NCBI GenBank assembly: GCA_037045185.1
Contig: JBAOHQ010000008.1
Coordinates: forward strand, 62,001 to 126,000
DNA length: 64,000 bases
Source: JAKOUY01 sp037045185
GTDB taxonomy: Bacteria; Actinomycetota; Acidimicrobiia; Acidimicrobiales; Ilumatobacteraceae
Direction of reading: 5' to 3'
Shown: positions 24,010-32,480 of the stretch, in pieces
Layout: every line of letters begins with the position of its first letter
How positions within the stretch are numbered: the stretch's first letter is position 1
Translations under genes and position numbers: made by a program
Notes under the pieces: generated by a model
Told to the model about the DNA's origin: nothing
What the model saw: only the letters and a program-made list of their open reading frames with translations
Database searches by the model: none

Positions 24010-25182
24010 ATGAACGGAACCACCACCGCTGAGGAGGGACGGCGATCGAGCAACCTGGAGCTGTTCCTCGACCTCGTCTTCGTGTTCGCCGTCACCCAGG
24101 TGACCAGGGTGATCGAGGCCGGCGCCGACTGGCCGTCGTTCATCCACGGTGTGCTGCTGGCGTGGCTGGTGTGGTGGATGTGGTCGCAGCTGGTGTGGCT
24201 CGGCACAGCGGTTGATCTGGAGCACAACACCTGGGGGCAGCTCGTCGTCATCGCCGCCGTGGTGCCCACCCTGCTGATGGCGGTCGCCGTGCCCACGGCT
24301 CAGCAGGGCGGCGGCCCGGCGTTCGGTGTGTCCTACCTGATCGCCCAGGGTGTGGCGCTGGTGGCGATGGGCTCGCTGATGCGTCACGTCGACAGCGCCC
24401 GGCAGGCCTTCGTTCGCTATGCCGGGTTGGCCGTTGGCGGACCGGTGCTGGTGTTCGTCGCCGGGTTCGTCGGCACGCCGGGACGCCAGTGGCTGTGGCT
24501 GCTCGGCGCGCTGTTCGGCACCGGCGGCGCGCTGCTGACGGGCCGGGTCGACCGAACCCAGATGGGGTGGTCGATCGATCCGACGCACTTCGCCGAGCGT
24601 CACAGCCTGTTCGTCATCATCGCCCTCGGGGAGGTGCTCGTGGGCATCGGCGCCGTGGCGACCGAGCGTGGCGTGACGGCCGAGGTCGTCGTTGGCCTGG
24701 CCGCAACCGTTGCGGTGGCGTGTGCCCTGTGGTGGATCTACTTCGCCTACCTGCCACGGCTGACCGAGGAGCGCCTGCGCCGGGTCCAATTCGGTGACCG
24801 TGCCAGCGTGGCCCGCAACCTGTTCACCTTCGGGCACTTCCCAGTGGTGCTCGGGGTGATCCTGTACGCCATCGTCGCCGAGCACGTGACCGCTCACCCC
24901 ACCGAGCACCTGCACAGCCGGGAGGTTGCCCTGCTCGGCGCCGCGGTCGTGCTGTTCGTCGGGTCGTTGATGGCCTTCCACTGGACATACAACCGCGGCG
25001 TCGCGCCGGAGCGAGTGGTAGCGATCGCCGGGATCGCGGTCCTGCTGCTGGTTGCCGGGGAACGGCTCGACCCACGCGTCCTGGTGGCATCAGTGGCCGC
25101 CGTGCTCGCGGTCATGCACCTGGTCACCGTCGCTCGCCTGGCCACGCGCCTCGCAGCGCATGAGCCATCCCGGTCGGACTAG
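24010..25182 (+). CDS. ltrA: Low temperature requirement A (LtrA) family membrane protein
   Basis: This is a 390-residue polytopic membrane protein with about ten hydrophobic helices. The N-terminal motif NLELFLDLVFVFAVTQVTR and the internal HFAERHSLFVIIALGEVLVG are diagnostic of the LtrA family. The biochemical role of the family is unknown. A GGAG-rich ribosome site (AGGAGCGGAGGG) lies before the ATG. It stands as a single gene, convergent with the pyrophosphatase gene. Confidence 0.92.
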   Translation: MNGTTTAEEGRRSSNLELFLDLVFVFAVTQVTRVIEAGADWPSFIHGVLLAWLVWWMWSQLVWLGTAVDLEHNTWGQLVVIAAVVPTLLMAVAVPTAQQGGGPAFGVSYLIAQGVALVAMGSLMRHVDSARQAFVRYAGLAVGGPVLVFVAGFVGTPGRQWLWLLGALFGTGGALLTGRVDRTQMGWSIDPTHFAERHSLFVIIALGEVLVGIGAVATERGVTAEVVVGLAATVAVACALWWIYFAYLPRLTEERLRRVQFGDRASVARNLFTFGHFPVVLGVILYAIVAEHVTAHPTEHLHSREVALLGAAVVLFVGSLMAFHWTYNRGVAPERVVAIAGIAVLLLVAGERLDPRVLVASVAAVLAVMHLVTVARLATRLAAHEPSRSD

Positions 25183-25222
25183 GAACGCCCGAGCGTGACG
25201 GTGATCGAGAACCGGAGCTGTC

Positions 25223-25744
25223 TCACTCCATTGCGCTCGACCCAGTCTCGCCGGCGTGGTTGGCGTGGGCCTCGGCGATCTCTTGCCACGCGGCCTCGCG
25301 CCCGGCGATCCCCGCAGTGGACGATCGCTTTCCGGGTTCGAGTGCCTTGTAGACCTCGAAGAAGTGCTGAATCTCGGCGACCAGTTGCGGGGTGAGGTCG
25401 GCGAGGTCGTGGACGTGGTCCCAGCGCGGCTCGCGTGGCGGAACGCAGATGATCTTGGCGTCCTCGCCCGCCTCGTCCTCCATGTACAGCACGCCCACCG
25501 GGCGGGCCGCCACGTACACGCCGGGGTACACCGAGTCCTCCAGCAGCACCAGGGCGTCCAGCGGGTCGCCGTCGCCACCCAGGGTGTCGGGGATGAACCC
25601 GTAGTCGGCCGGATAGGTCGTCGCGGTGAACAACCGCCGGTCGAGGAACACCCGCCCGGTGTGATGATCGATCTCGTACTTGTTGCGGCTGCCGCGGGGG
25701 ATCTCGATCACGACGTGGATGCAGTCTTCGGGCAGGGAGTCCAT
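25223..25744 (-). CDS. ppa: Inorganic pyrophosphatase (family I)
   Basis: This 173-residue soluble pyrophosphatase has the signature GGDGDPLDALVLLED with the three metal-binding aspartates, plus EIPRGSRNKYEID and YPADYGFIPDTLG. It hydrolyses PPi to phosphate. ATG 25744 gives the standard N-terminus MDSLPEDCIHVVIEIP; GTG 25747 is a possible alternative. The divergent HNH gene has a LexA box about 70 bp away, but nothing suggests SOS control of ppa. Confidence 0.96.
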   Translation of the reverse strand: MDSLPEDCIHVVIEIPRGSRNKYEIDHHTGRVFLDRRLFTATTYPADYGFIPDTLGGDGDPLDALVLLEDSVYPGVYVAARPVGVLYMEDEAGEDAKIICVPPREPRWDHVHDLADLTPQLVAEIQHFFEVYKALEPGKRSSTAGIAGREAAWQEIAEAHANHAGETGSSAME

Positions 25745-25816
25745 CACGCCATGGTGGCAGACGGGGCCCGCCGGCCGGGCGACCGGCAGGGCGAAGATTG
25801 CTGAAGAAAAGAGTTG

Positions 25817-25830
25817 CGAACGTGTGTTCG
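25817..25830. promoter_or_regulatory. LexA (SOS) box upstream of the DUF222 HNH gene
   Basis: CGAAC-GTGT-GTTCG fits the actinobacterial LexA consensus at every position. It lies 120 bp upstream of GTG 25951. LexA boxes before 13E12-type genes are known in Mycobacterium. Confidence 0.85.
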
Positions 25831-25894
25831 ATGCATGTATCATGGTCGGAGCTTCCCCAAGCGAATCGGCGTCATCGGCGCCCAGGACAAGACC

Positions 25895-25933
25895 GTGTCG
25901 TGGATGTGTCGTCGTGGATGTGTCGTCGTGCAT
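25895..25933 (+). repeat. Short tandem repeat in the HNH leader
   Basis: Copies of GTGTCGTCGTGGAT (14 bp; first copy 11 bp, third copy with one change) lie between the LexA box and the ribosome site of the HNH gene, so they would be part of its 5' leader. Confidence 0.8.
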
Positions 25934-25950
25934 GTGGGAGGTGAGCGGAC

Positions 25951-27435
25951 GTGAGTGAGCGTCGAGATGTGCTGATCGGCTGGCTGGATCTCGTGCTGGC
26001 CGTGGACGGCGACGGCCCTCTGCAGACCGCGGCGGTCGACGCCGCGCTCGACGCCATCGGGCGGCTGTCCGGGGTGATCGAGGCCTGCCGGGTGCGCTGC
26101 GCCGAGTTCCTTCGTGCATCATCCACCCGACCGGAGGAGGACCTGACGTTCGGGTTACGCGGCTCGCGTCGTGACGTCTCGGGGACGTTGCGGCGCCTGG
26201 CGGTGATCGAGCAGGCACCTGCCATCGGTCAGGCGCTCGCCGGGGGAGAGGTGGGCGCCGGCCACGTCGACAGCCTGGGCGGGATCTTGCGGCGCCTCGA
26301 CACCGGCGCCCGAGAGCGACTGCTGGACGAGTTGCCGGCCGTGGTCCAGACCGCCACGACATCGACGGTGGACGAGTTCGACGACTACTTGCGTGGCGTC
26401 GAGCGTCAACTGCGCCGAGACGACGGAGAGTCTGCCCTGGCCCGGCAGCGAGCCGCGGTGAGGCTGCGGACCTGGGTCGGCCGTGACGACGGCATGTACC
26501 ACCTCAAGCTCATCGCAGATCCACGCACCGGGGTCGACCTCGACGGCCAGCTCCGGGTGGCGACCGAGACCATGTTCCACGGTGGGCAGATTCCCGAACA
26601 TGCTCCACAGGATTGGACGGAGCGCCAGGCGTTCTTGCGGGCTCACGCGCTGTTGCGCCTGCTGCGCGGCGAGCGCGTCGCCGGGGGCCGGCCGGAGATC
26701 GTCGTGGTCGAGGACCGGCGGGTTCCGCACGGCTGTGACCCGGTCATCGACTGGGGCGTCGGGGTCGATCTGCCGCGGGCCGAGCTCGAACGGCTCCGCC
26801 TCGCCGCCCGGGAGGTCCGCGTCCTGCTCGACGGCGATGAGGTGGTCGAGGCCCCCGGACGGATGGAGCTCGGCCGCTCGACCCGGCTGGCCAGCGCCGA
26901 TCAGCGACGGACGATGCGGGCGCTGTATGCCACCTGTGCCATGCCGGGGTGTGACGCTCGGTTCGATCACACCACGGCGCACCACGTCGTGTGGTGGCGG
27001 CCCCCGCACGACGGCCGGACCGATCTGGACAACCTGGTTCCGCTGTGCTCGGTGCACCACCATGCGGTCCACGAGGGCGGGTGGGTGGCCACACTCGGGG
27101 CCGACCGGACGTTCACGGTCCGACAACCCGACGGGCGCATCCTCGTGGGGCGCCCAAACCGGCTCGATCAGACGCGCCCGTCGCGGGTACCGGCGGGTGA
27201 CGCCGCTGATGACCGCTCCGGAGCGGGCGGGGCCGGAACCGTGAGCGGGACCGGGGCGGGGGCCGTCAGCGGGGGCTGGGGCGGGGGCCGTGACTGGGGG
27301 CGGGGAAGTGGCCGCGCATGCGCTCGCAATGGGGCCGGGTTCGCGGAGGCGCGCGGCGTTAGCCTGGGATCCCTATGGAGTTCCGCCGCATCAGCAACCT
27401 GCCGCCGTACGTGTTCACGATCATCAACAACCTGA
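25951..27435 (+). CDS. DUF222/HNH endonuclease (13E12 repeat family type)
   Basis: The protein has 494 residues from GTG 25951 behind a good GGAGGTGAG ribosome site. The N-terminal two thirds are the helical DUF222 region (AGGEVGAGHVDSLGGIL is typical). A C-terminal HNH nuclease domain follows: ATCAMPGCDARFDHTTAHHV, then LDNLVPLCSVHHHAVHEGGW, with the Cys-x4-Cys zinc knuckle and HH catalytic residues. After residue 420 the tail is Gly/Ala/Ser-rich low complexity and its frame runs 61 nt into the next gene, so the true end may differ. The family is multi-copy and SOS-linked in actinobacteria; its function is unresolved. Confidence 0.85.
   Translation: MSERRDVLIGWLDLVLAVDGDGPLQTAAVDAALDAIGRLSGVIEACRVRCAEFLRASSTRPEEDLTFGLRGSRRDVSGTLRRLAVIEQAPAIGQALAGGEVGAGHVDSLGGILRRLDTGARERLLDELPAVVQTATTSTVDEFDDYLRGVERQLRRDDGESALARQRAAVRLRTWVGRDDGMYHLKLIADPRTGVDLDGQLRVATETMFHGGQIPEHAPQDWTERQAFLRAHALLRLLRGERVAGGRPEIVVVEDRRVPHGCDPVIDWGVGVDLPRAELERLRLAAREVRVLLDGDEVVEAPGRMELGRSTRLASADQRRTMRALYATCAMPGCDARFDHTTAHHVVWWRPPHDGRTDLDNLVPLCSVHHHAVHEGGWVATLGADRTFTVRQPDGRILVGRPNRLDQTRPSRVPAGDAADDRSGAGGAGTVSGTGAGAVSGGWGGGRDWGRGSGRACARNGAGFAEARGVSLGSLWSSAASATCRRTCSRSSTT
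27360..27365 (+). promoter_or_regulatory. Putative -10 element of the aminotransferase gene
   Basis: TAGCCT lies 9 nt before ATG 27375, inside the 3' end of the HNH frame; leaderless type. Confidence 0.4.
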
Positions 27436-28577
27436 AGATCGAGGCACGGCGAGCAGGTGTCGACGTGGTGGACCTCGGGTTCGGCAACCCGGACATTCCC
27501 TCGCCGGACATCGCCGTGGAGAAGCTGGCCGAGGCCGCGGACATCGCCCGCAATCACCGCTACTCGCTGAGCCGCGGGTTGCCGAAACTGCGCGAGGCGT
27601 TCGTCGCCATGTACCGGCGCAACTGGAACGTCGAGCTCGATCCGGAGCTGGAGGTGACCAACACGATCGGCTCCAAGGAGGGCTTCAGCCACCTGATGTG
27701 GGTACTGCTCGACCGCGGTGACGCGGCCATCGTGCCCAGCCCCAGCTACCCGATCCACATCTACGGGCCGTTGTTCGCCGGCGCCGACCTGCGCCAGGTG
27801 CCCATGCGCCACCTCGCCGACCCGCGGGTTCAGGACTTCACCAGTGACTTCTTCGACAGCCTGACCACGGCCTACGACGTCGGCTGGCCCAAGCCGCGGG
27901 TCCTCGTGATCAGCTTCCCGCATAATCCCACGGGCGCCGTCGTCGATCTCGACTTCATGCAGAAGGTGGTCGACTTCTGCCGGGAGCGGGGGATGATCGT
28001 CGTCCATGACTTCGCCTACGCCGACGTCGGTTTCGACGGCTACATGCCGCCCAGCATCCTGCAGGCCGAGGGGGCCAAGGAGTGCGCAGTCGAGCTGTAC
28101 AGCATGACCAAGAGCTTCTCCATGGCCGGCTGGCGGTGCGCCTTCCTAGCGGGCAACCGGGACGTCGTCCAGGCGCTGGTCAAGTTGAAGAGCTACCTCG
28201 ACTACGGCAGCTTCCAACCCATCCAGATCGCCGCCACGGTGACCATGAACGAGGCTGCCGACTACCCGAAGGAAGTGTGCTCGATCTACAAGGGCCGCCG
28301 CGACGCGCTGATCGACGGGCTCGGGCGGATCGGGTGGGACATCCCCAAGCCGAAGGGCTCGATGTTCGTGTGGGCGCCCATCCCCGAGCCCTACCAGGAG
28401 ATGGACTCCGTCGAGTTCTGCAGCCACGTCATCAAGGAGTGCGAGGTCGCTCTGTCGCCTGGCGTCGGCTTCGGGCCCGGTGGTGAGGGGTTCGCCCGGT
28501 TCGCCCTGATCGAGAACGAGCAGCGCATCGCCCAGGGCATTCGCAACCTGAAGAAGGGGCTCACCAAGCTTGGCTGA
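27375..28577 (+). CDS. alaC: PLP aminotransferase, alanine transaminase (AlaC)-like
   Basis: This is a 400-residue fold-type I aminotransferase. Key parts are the substrate segment DLGFGNPDIPSP, the PLP-binding SFPHNPTGAVVD (Asn-Pro), DFAYADVGFDG and the Schiff-base Lys in SMTKSFSMAGWR. The pattern matches the AlaC/YfdZ group, which converts pyruvate and glutamate to alanine and 2-oxoglutarate; LL-DAP aminotransferase and methionine-type enzymes are related alternatives. The ACT-domain gene overlaps its stop. Confidence 0.88.
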   Translation: MEFRRISNLPPYVFTIINNLKIEARRAGVDVVDLGFGNPDIPSPDIAVEKLAEAADIARNHRYSLSRGLPKLREAFVAMYRRNWNVELDPELEVTNTIGSKEGFSHLMWVLLDRGDAAIVPSPSYPIHIYGPLFAGADLRQVPMRHLADPRVQDFTSDFFDSLTTAYDVGWPKPRVLVISFPHNPTGAVVDLDFMQKVVDFCRERGMIVVHDFAYADVGFDGYMPPSILQAEGAKECAVELYSMTKSFSMAGWRCAFLAGNRDVVQALVKLKSYLDYGSFQPIQIAATVTMNEAADYPKEVCSIYKGRRDALIDGLGRIGWDIPKPKGSMFVWAPIPEPYQEMDSVEFCSHVIKECEVALSPGVGFGPGGEGFARFALIENEQRIAQGIRNLKKGLTKLG

Positions 28578-29223
28578 TCGCCCGGCCACCATCACGTACG
28601 AGATCCGCGTCTGGCTTCCTGACCGCCCCGGAGCGCTGGGTGAGGTGGCCGGTCGGATCGGATCGGTCGGCGCCGACGTGGTGGGGATCGAGATCCTCGA
28701 GACCGGCGGTGGGAGCGCCATCGACGATCTGCTCGTCGCCTTGCCGGACACGGTGCCGCTCGAGCGGTTGATCGAGGCCATCGCCAGCGCTGACGGCGTG
28801 GCCGTCGAGGAGGTGGCCCGGCTGGAACGGCCGCGGCCCGACCCCGCCCTCGGCGCGTTGGAGATCGTCCGAGCCGTGGCGGCCGAATCACCGGGGGATC
28901 GACTGACCCGGTTCTGCCGGGAGCTGCGCTCGTTCATCGACGGGGAGTGGGCTGCCGCAGTGCGCCTGTCGGACGACTCGGCCGTGGCGATGTCCGGACG
29001 GGTTCCCGATCTGCCGTGGCTGTCGGCGTTCCTGCACGGCAGCAAGCACCTCACTGCCGAGGCCGACACCACGCCGGGCGACATCGTCTGGTGCGCGCTG
29101 CCCTCCACCGGGATCCGGGTCGCCAGCGGCCGTGACGGGCGGGTTTTTCACGCTCGGGAGCGAGAGATGGTTCGCCTGCTCGGTGACGTCGTCGACCTTC
29201 TGGTGCTCGGCGCGCTCGGGTAG
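28570..29223 (+). CDS. ACT-domain protein, putative amino-acid sensor
   Basis: The protein has 217 residues from TTG 28570, which overlaps the aminotransferase stop by 8 nt. Residues 6-80 are an ACT domain (EIRVWLPDRPGALGEVAGRIG). The remaining 130 residues are an unassigned domain with a conserved-looking WLSAFLHGSKHL segment. The TTG start is chosen because it places the ACT domain at the N-terminus and no ATG or GTG is available before it. Coupling suggests it senses an amino acid and modulates the aminotransferase or its pathway. Confidence 0.75.
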   Translation: MADRPATITYEIRVWLPDRPGALGEVAGRIGSVGADVVGIEILETGGGSAIDDLLVALPDTVPLERLIEAIASADGVAVEEVARLERPRPDPALGALEIVRAVAAESPGDRLTRFCRELRSFIDGEWAAAVRLSDDSAVAMSGRVPDLPWLSAFLHGSKHLTAEADTTPGDIVWCALPSTGIRVASGRDGRVFHAREREMVRLLGDVVDLLVLGALG

Positions 29224-29260
29224 GTCGCGATCAGCAGTCGCTACGAGCTGGTAGACGTGG

Positions 29261-30562
29261 CTACAGGTCGGCGGCGGTGACGAAGCCCAGCCGGCGGGCC
29301 TCGGCCAGAAGGGGTTCGCGGTGGTCCGGGTGGGCGATGCCGATCAACGCCAGGGCCCGCTCGCTGACCGTCCTGCCGCGCAGCTCGGCGACGCCGAACT
29401 CGGTGACCACCTTGTCGACGGTGTTCTTCGACGTCGTCACGGCGTCACCTGGCGCCAGTTGCGGAACGATGCGGCTCACCGCGCCGCCCTTGGCCGTGGA
29501 GTGCAGGACCATGAATCCCTGGCCGCCGTCGCTGTACATCGCCCCGCGGGCGAAATCGACCTGACCGCCCGACGACGAGTAGTACCGCCCGCCGATGGTC
29601 TCCGACGCGCACTGCCCGAGGAAGTCGACCGCCAGCGTGGCGTTGACCGAGACGAAGTTGTTCTCCCTGGCGATGACCAGCGGGGAGTTCACGTAGCTGA
29701 CGCTCCACAGTTCGATGGCCGCGTTCTCGTGCAGGAAGTCGTACAGCCAGTGCGTGCCGAGGGCGAAGGTCCCCACCACCTTGGTGCGGTTGTGGACCTT
29801 GCGGACACCGTTGACCACCCCGAGCTCGACCAGATCGACCATGCCGTCGCTGAGCAACTCGGTGTGCACACCGATGTCCTTGTGACCGCGCAGCGCCGTC
29901 ATGATCGCGTTGGGAATGGCCCCGATGCCGGTCTGCAGGCAGGCCCCGTTGGGGATCCGCTCGGCGACGAAGGCGGCAATGGCGTGGTCGGCGTCGTCCA
30001 TCGCCGCCGGCGGGACCTCGACCAAGGGGCGGTCCACGGTGGTCCAGCCCTCGATCTGGCTGATGTGCAGCTGGTTGCGCCCGAAGGTGCGCGGCATCTG
30101 GGCGTTGGCCTCCAGGAAGAACCGGCCGCGGCCGATGAAGCTGGACGTGTAGTCCGAGCTGACCCCGAGGCTGAAGTAGCCGTGGCGGTCAGGGAGCGAT
30201 GACGCGGCCAGCACCACCGGGTCACTGGTTCGGGCGCGAATCAGCGAGTACACCTCGCTGAAGTGGTTGGGGATCAGCTCGACGTGACCTGCCTCGTAGC
30301 ACGGCCGGGTGACCTGGGAGAGGAAGTACGACAGGTGGCGCATGCTCTTGCCGAACTCGCCGTGCAGGTACGGCCGGTCGTGCAGGGCGTGCATCTGGTG
30401 GACGTCGATGGTCCCCGGCCGCCCGCTGGCGACCGCGGCCTCGATGACGTCGAGCAGGCCCACCGGCTCACCGTTGGCCAGGGGGATGACGATGTCGGTG
30501 TGCTCGCCCAGCAGGTCGAGCACCGCTTCGGGTGGCAGGGGTCGCAGCGACGCGGATCTCAT
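29261..30562 (-). CDS. Acetyl-CoA hydrolase/transferase family protein (4-hydroxybutyrate or acetate CoA-transferase type)
   Basis: This 433-residue class I CoA-transferase has the CoA-binding pattern LQTGIGAIPNAIM and the catalytic glutamate region (HTELLSDGMVDLVE). The C-terminal GGQVDFARGA and TEFGVAELRGRTVSERA motifs are hallmarks of the acetyl-CoA hydrolase/transferase family. It could move CoA between acetate, succinate or 4-hydroxybutyrate. ATG 30562 lies 10 nt after the glycerol kinase stop, so the two are probably cotranscribed. Confidence 0.88.
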   Translation of the reverse strand: MRSASLRPLPPEAVLDLLGEHTDIVIPLANGEPVGLLDVIEAAVASGRPGTIDVHQMHALHDRPYLHGEFGKSMRHLSYFLSQVTRPCYEAGHVELIPNHFSEVYSLIRARTSDPVVLAASSLPDRHGYFSLGVSSDYTSSFIGRGRFFLEANAQMPRTFGRNQLHISQIEGWTTVDRPLVEVPPAAMDDADHAIAAFVAERIPNGACLQTGIGAIPNAIMTALRGHKDIGVHTELLSDGMVDLVELGVVNGVRKVHNRTKVVGTFALGTHWLYDFLHENAAIELWSVSYVNSPLVIARENNFVSVNATLAVDFLGQCASETIGGRYYSSSGGQVDFARGAMYSDGGQGFMVLHSTAKGGAVSRIVPQLAPGDAVTTSKNTVDKVVTEFGVAELRGRTVSERALALIGIAHPDHREPLLAEARRLGFVTAADL

Positions 30563-30572
30563 GACACGGGGC

Positions 30573-32102
30573 TCATGACTCGGGGCTCGAGGGCTCGGTC
30601 CAGTGCTGTGATCGCAGCACCGCCTGTCGCCACTGCTGGTGGGCCAGGTCGGCGAGCAGCCGATCGGGGTTCGGCGAGAAGGAGCGGTCCTCGGCCCACT
30701 CGGCGGCGATGGCGTCCAGATCCGGCCAGACGCCCTCGGCCAGCCCTGCCAGGTAGGCGGCGCCGCGTGACGTGGTCTCCTGATCCACCGGGCGGCGGAC
30801 CACGGCGCCGAGCTGGTCGGCTTGGGTCTGGAGCATGTCATCCATCGCCGAGGCCCCACCGTCGACGCGCAGGTCGGAGATGGTTGTCCCCGAGGCGGTG
30901 GCCATGGCCTCGACCACGTCGCGGGTCTGGTACGTCATCGCCTCGACGGCGGCCTTGGCGAGGTGCGCGGCCGTCGTGCCGCGGGTGATGCCGATGATCG
31001 TGCCGCGGGCGTGCGGGTCCCACCACGGCGCACCCAGTCCGGTGAACGCCGGCACCAGGTAGACGCCTCCGTTGTCGGCCACCGTGGCGGCCAGTGGGCC
31101 GATATCTGCGGCGCGCTCGATGATCTGCAGCCCGTCGCGCAGCCATTGCACTGCCGCCCCGGTCACGAAGATGGCGCCCTCGAGGGCATAGGCGGTGGTG
31201 CCGTCGGCCAGCGTCCAGGCCACGGTGGTGAGCATCCCTTCGGTGGGAGATGGGCACGTGTCGCCCACGTTGAGCAGCACGAAGCTGCCGGTGCCGTAGG
31301 TGTTCTTGGCCATGCCCTTGGCGAAGCAGGCCTGGCCGAACAGGGCCGCCTGCTGGTCGCCGGCGATGCCGGAGATGGGGATGCCTCCTGGCACGCCGCA
31401 GCGCTCGGAGGTGACGCCGATCCGCCCGCTGGAGGGATGGACGCGCGGAAGCGATGCCGGATCCACGCCGAACACGTCGCACAGCTCCGCCGACCAGGCC
31501 AACGCCGTGATGTCGAACAGCATGGTCCGGCTGGCGTTGGTGGCGTCGGTGGCATGGACCTCGCCGCCGGTCAGGTTCCAGATCAGCCAGCTGTCGATCG
31601 TGCCCAGGGCCAGTGAGCCGTCGGCCGGCAGGTCCCGGTGGCGCAGCATCCACTCGAACTTGCTGGCGGTGAAGTAGGGGTCGAGGACCAGACCGGTCTT
31701 GGCGCGCACCAGTGGGAGCAGTCCGCCGGCCTCCAACTCGGCGCAGCGGTCGGCGGTGCGCCGGTCCTGCCAGACGATGGCGCGCCCGAACGGGGCGCCG
31801 GTGGTGCGATCCCAGGCCACGGCCGTCTCGCGCTGGTTGGTGATGCCGATCGCGGCCACCAGGCCCCGGCCGTCACGATCGCCGAGTGTCTCGCCGAGCT
31901 TGGCGATGACCTCGTTCAACGTCACGACCACGGCGCCCCAGATCTCGGCAGCGTCGTGCTCGACCCACCCCGGTTGCGGGTAGTGCTGGGTGAACTCCCG
32001 GTAGCTGATCGCCAGATCCCCGTGCCCGGGGGCCAGGGCCCGGGAGCGAACCCCCGTCGTTCCCGCGTCGATGGCGATGACGACGTTCGGTGAGTCACTC
32101 AC
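30573..32102 (-). CDS. glpK: Glycerol kinase
   Basis: This 509-residue FGGY kinase makes glycerol 3-phosphate from glycerol and ATP. Motifs are the N-terminal IAIDAGTTGVRSRAL, GITNQRETAVAWDRTTG, the glycerol-site Asp in SGIAGDQQAALFGQ and the adenosine site RVDGGASAMDDMLQTQAD. GTG 32102 puts the phosphate loop 10 residues from the start. A leaderless-type promoter lies just upstream inside the end of the preceding gene. The partner dehydrogenase glpD is at the other end of this half of the window. Confidence 0.96.
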   Translation of the reverse strand: MSDSPNVVIAIDAGTTGVRSRALAPGHGDLAISYREFTQHYPQPGWVEHDAAEIWGAVVVTLNEVIAKLGETLGDRDGRGLVAAIGITNQRETAVAWDRTTGAPFGRAIVWQDRRTADRCAELEAGGLLPLVRAKTGLVLDPYFTASKFEWMLRHRDLPADGSLALGTIDSWLIWNLTGGEVHATDATNASRTMLFDITALAWSAELCDVFGVDPASLPRVHPSSGRIGVTSERCGVPGGIPISGIAGDQQAALFGQACFAKGMAKNTYGTGSFVLLNVGDTCPSPTEGMLTTVAWTLADGTTAYALEGAIFVTGAAVQWLRDGLQIIERAADIGPLAATVADNGGVYLVPAFTGLGAPWWDPHARGTIIGITRGTTAAHLAKAAVEAMTYQTRDVVEAMATASGTTISDLRVDGGASAMDDMLQTQADQLGAVVRRPVDQETTSRGAAYLAGLAEGVWPDLDAIAAEWAEDRSFSPNPDRLLADLAHQQWRQAVLRSQHWTEPSSPES

Positions 32103-32109
32103 GGGGACC

Positions 32110-32115
32110 ACGCTA
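32110..32115 (-). promoter_or_regulatory. Putative -10 element of glpK
   Basis: On the minus strand TAGCGT lies 7 nt before GTG 32102. Its TAG is also the stop codon of the upstream membrane-protein gene. Confidence 0.45.
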
Positions 32116-32475
32116 CTTGCGTGGGCGCGTCCGGCGGCTGCCCGCGTTCGTCCTGCTGGTGGGCGCCGGGCGGGCCGACGTTCGCCCGGCCGAGGTGATC
32201 CCGGTTCGCGCCCTGGACTGCGCTGCCTGGCGGGCGACTCGTGTCTGTTCCGCCTCGGCGCGGAGCTGGCGGAGCGTCTTGCGCTGGTAGCCGAACTTGG
32301 CCAGCACGGCGGCCACCAACACGTAGATCCCGCCGCCGATGACCACGCTGACACCGTTGAGGATCCGGTGTTCCTTGGACACCGCGGCGAACACGGCGCC
32401 GGCGATCACGCTGAGCACTGCCCACTCGATGAGCAGTCGCCGCCACGGCACCGGCCGGCGGCTGTCCCACGCCAT
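32113..32475 (-). CDS. Small two-helix membrane protein with basic tail, unknown function
   Basis: The protein has 120 residues. Two hydrophobic helices (LLIEWAVLSVIAGAVFAAV and NGVSVVIGGGIYVLVAAVLA) precede a 60-residue Arg/Ala/Thr-rich cytoplasmic tail. ATG 32475 starts 5 nt after the phosphofructokinase stop. No family is recognised. The tail looks low-complexity and may be poorly conserved. Confidence 0.7.
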   Translation of the reverse strand: MAWDSRRPVPWRRLLIEWAVLSVIAGAVFAAVSKEHRILNGVSVVIGGGIYVLVAAVLAKFGYQRKTLRQLRAEAEQTRVARQAAQSRARTGITSAGRTSARPAPTSRTNAGSRRTRPRK

Positions 32476-32480
32476 GGCGG

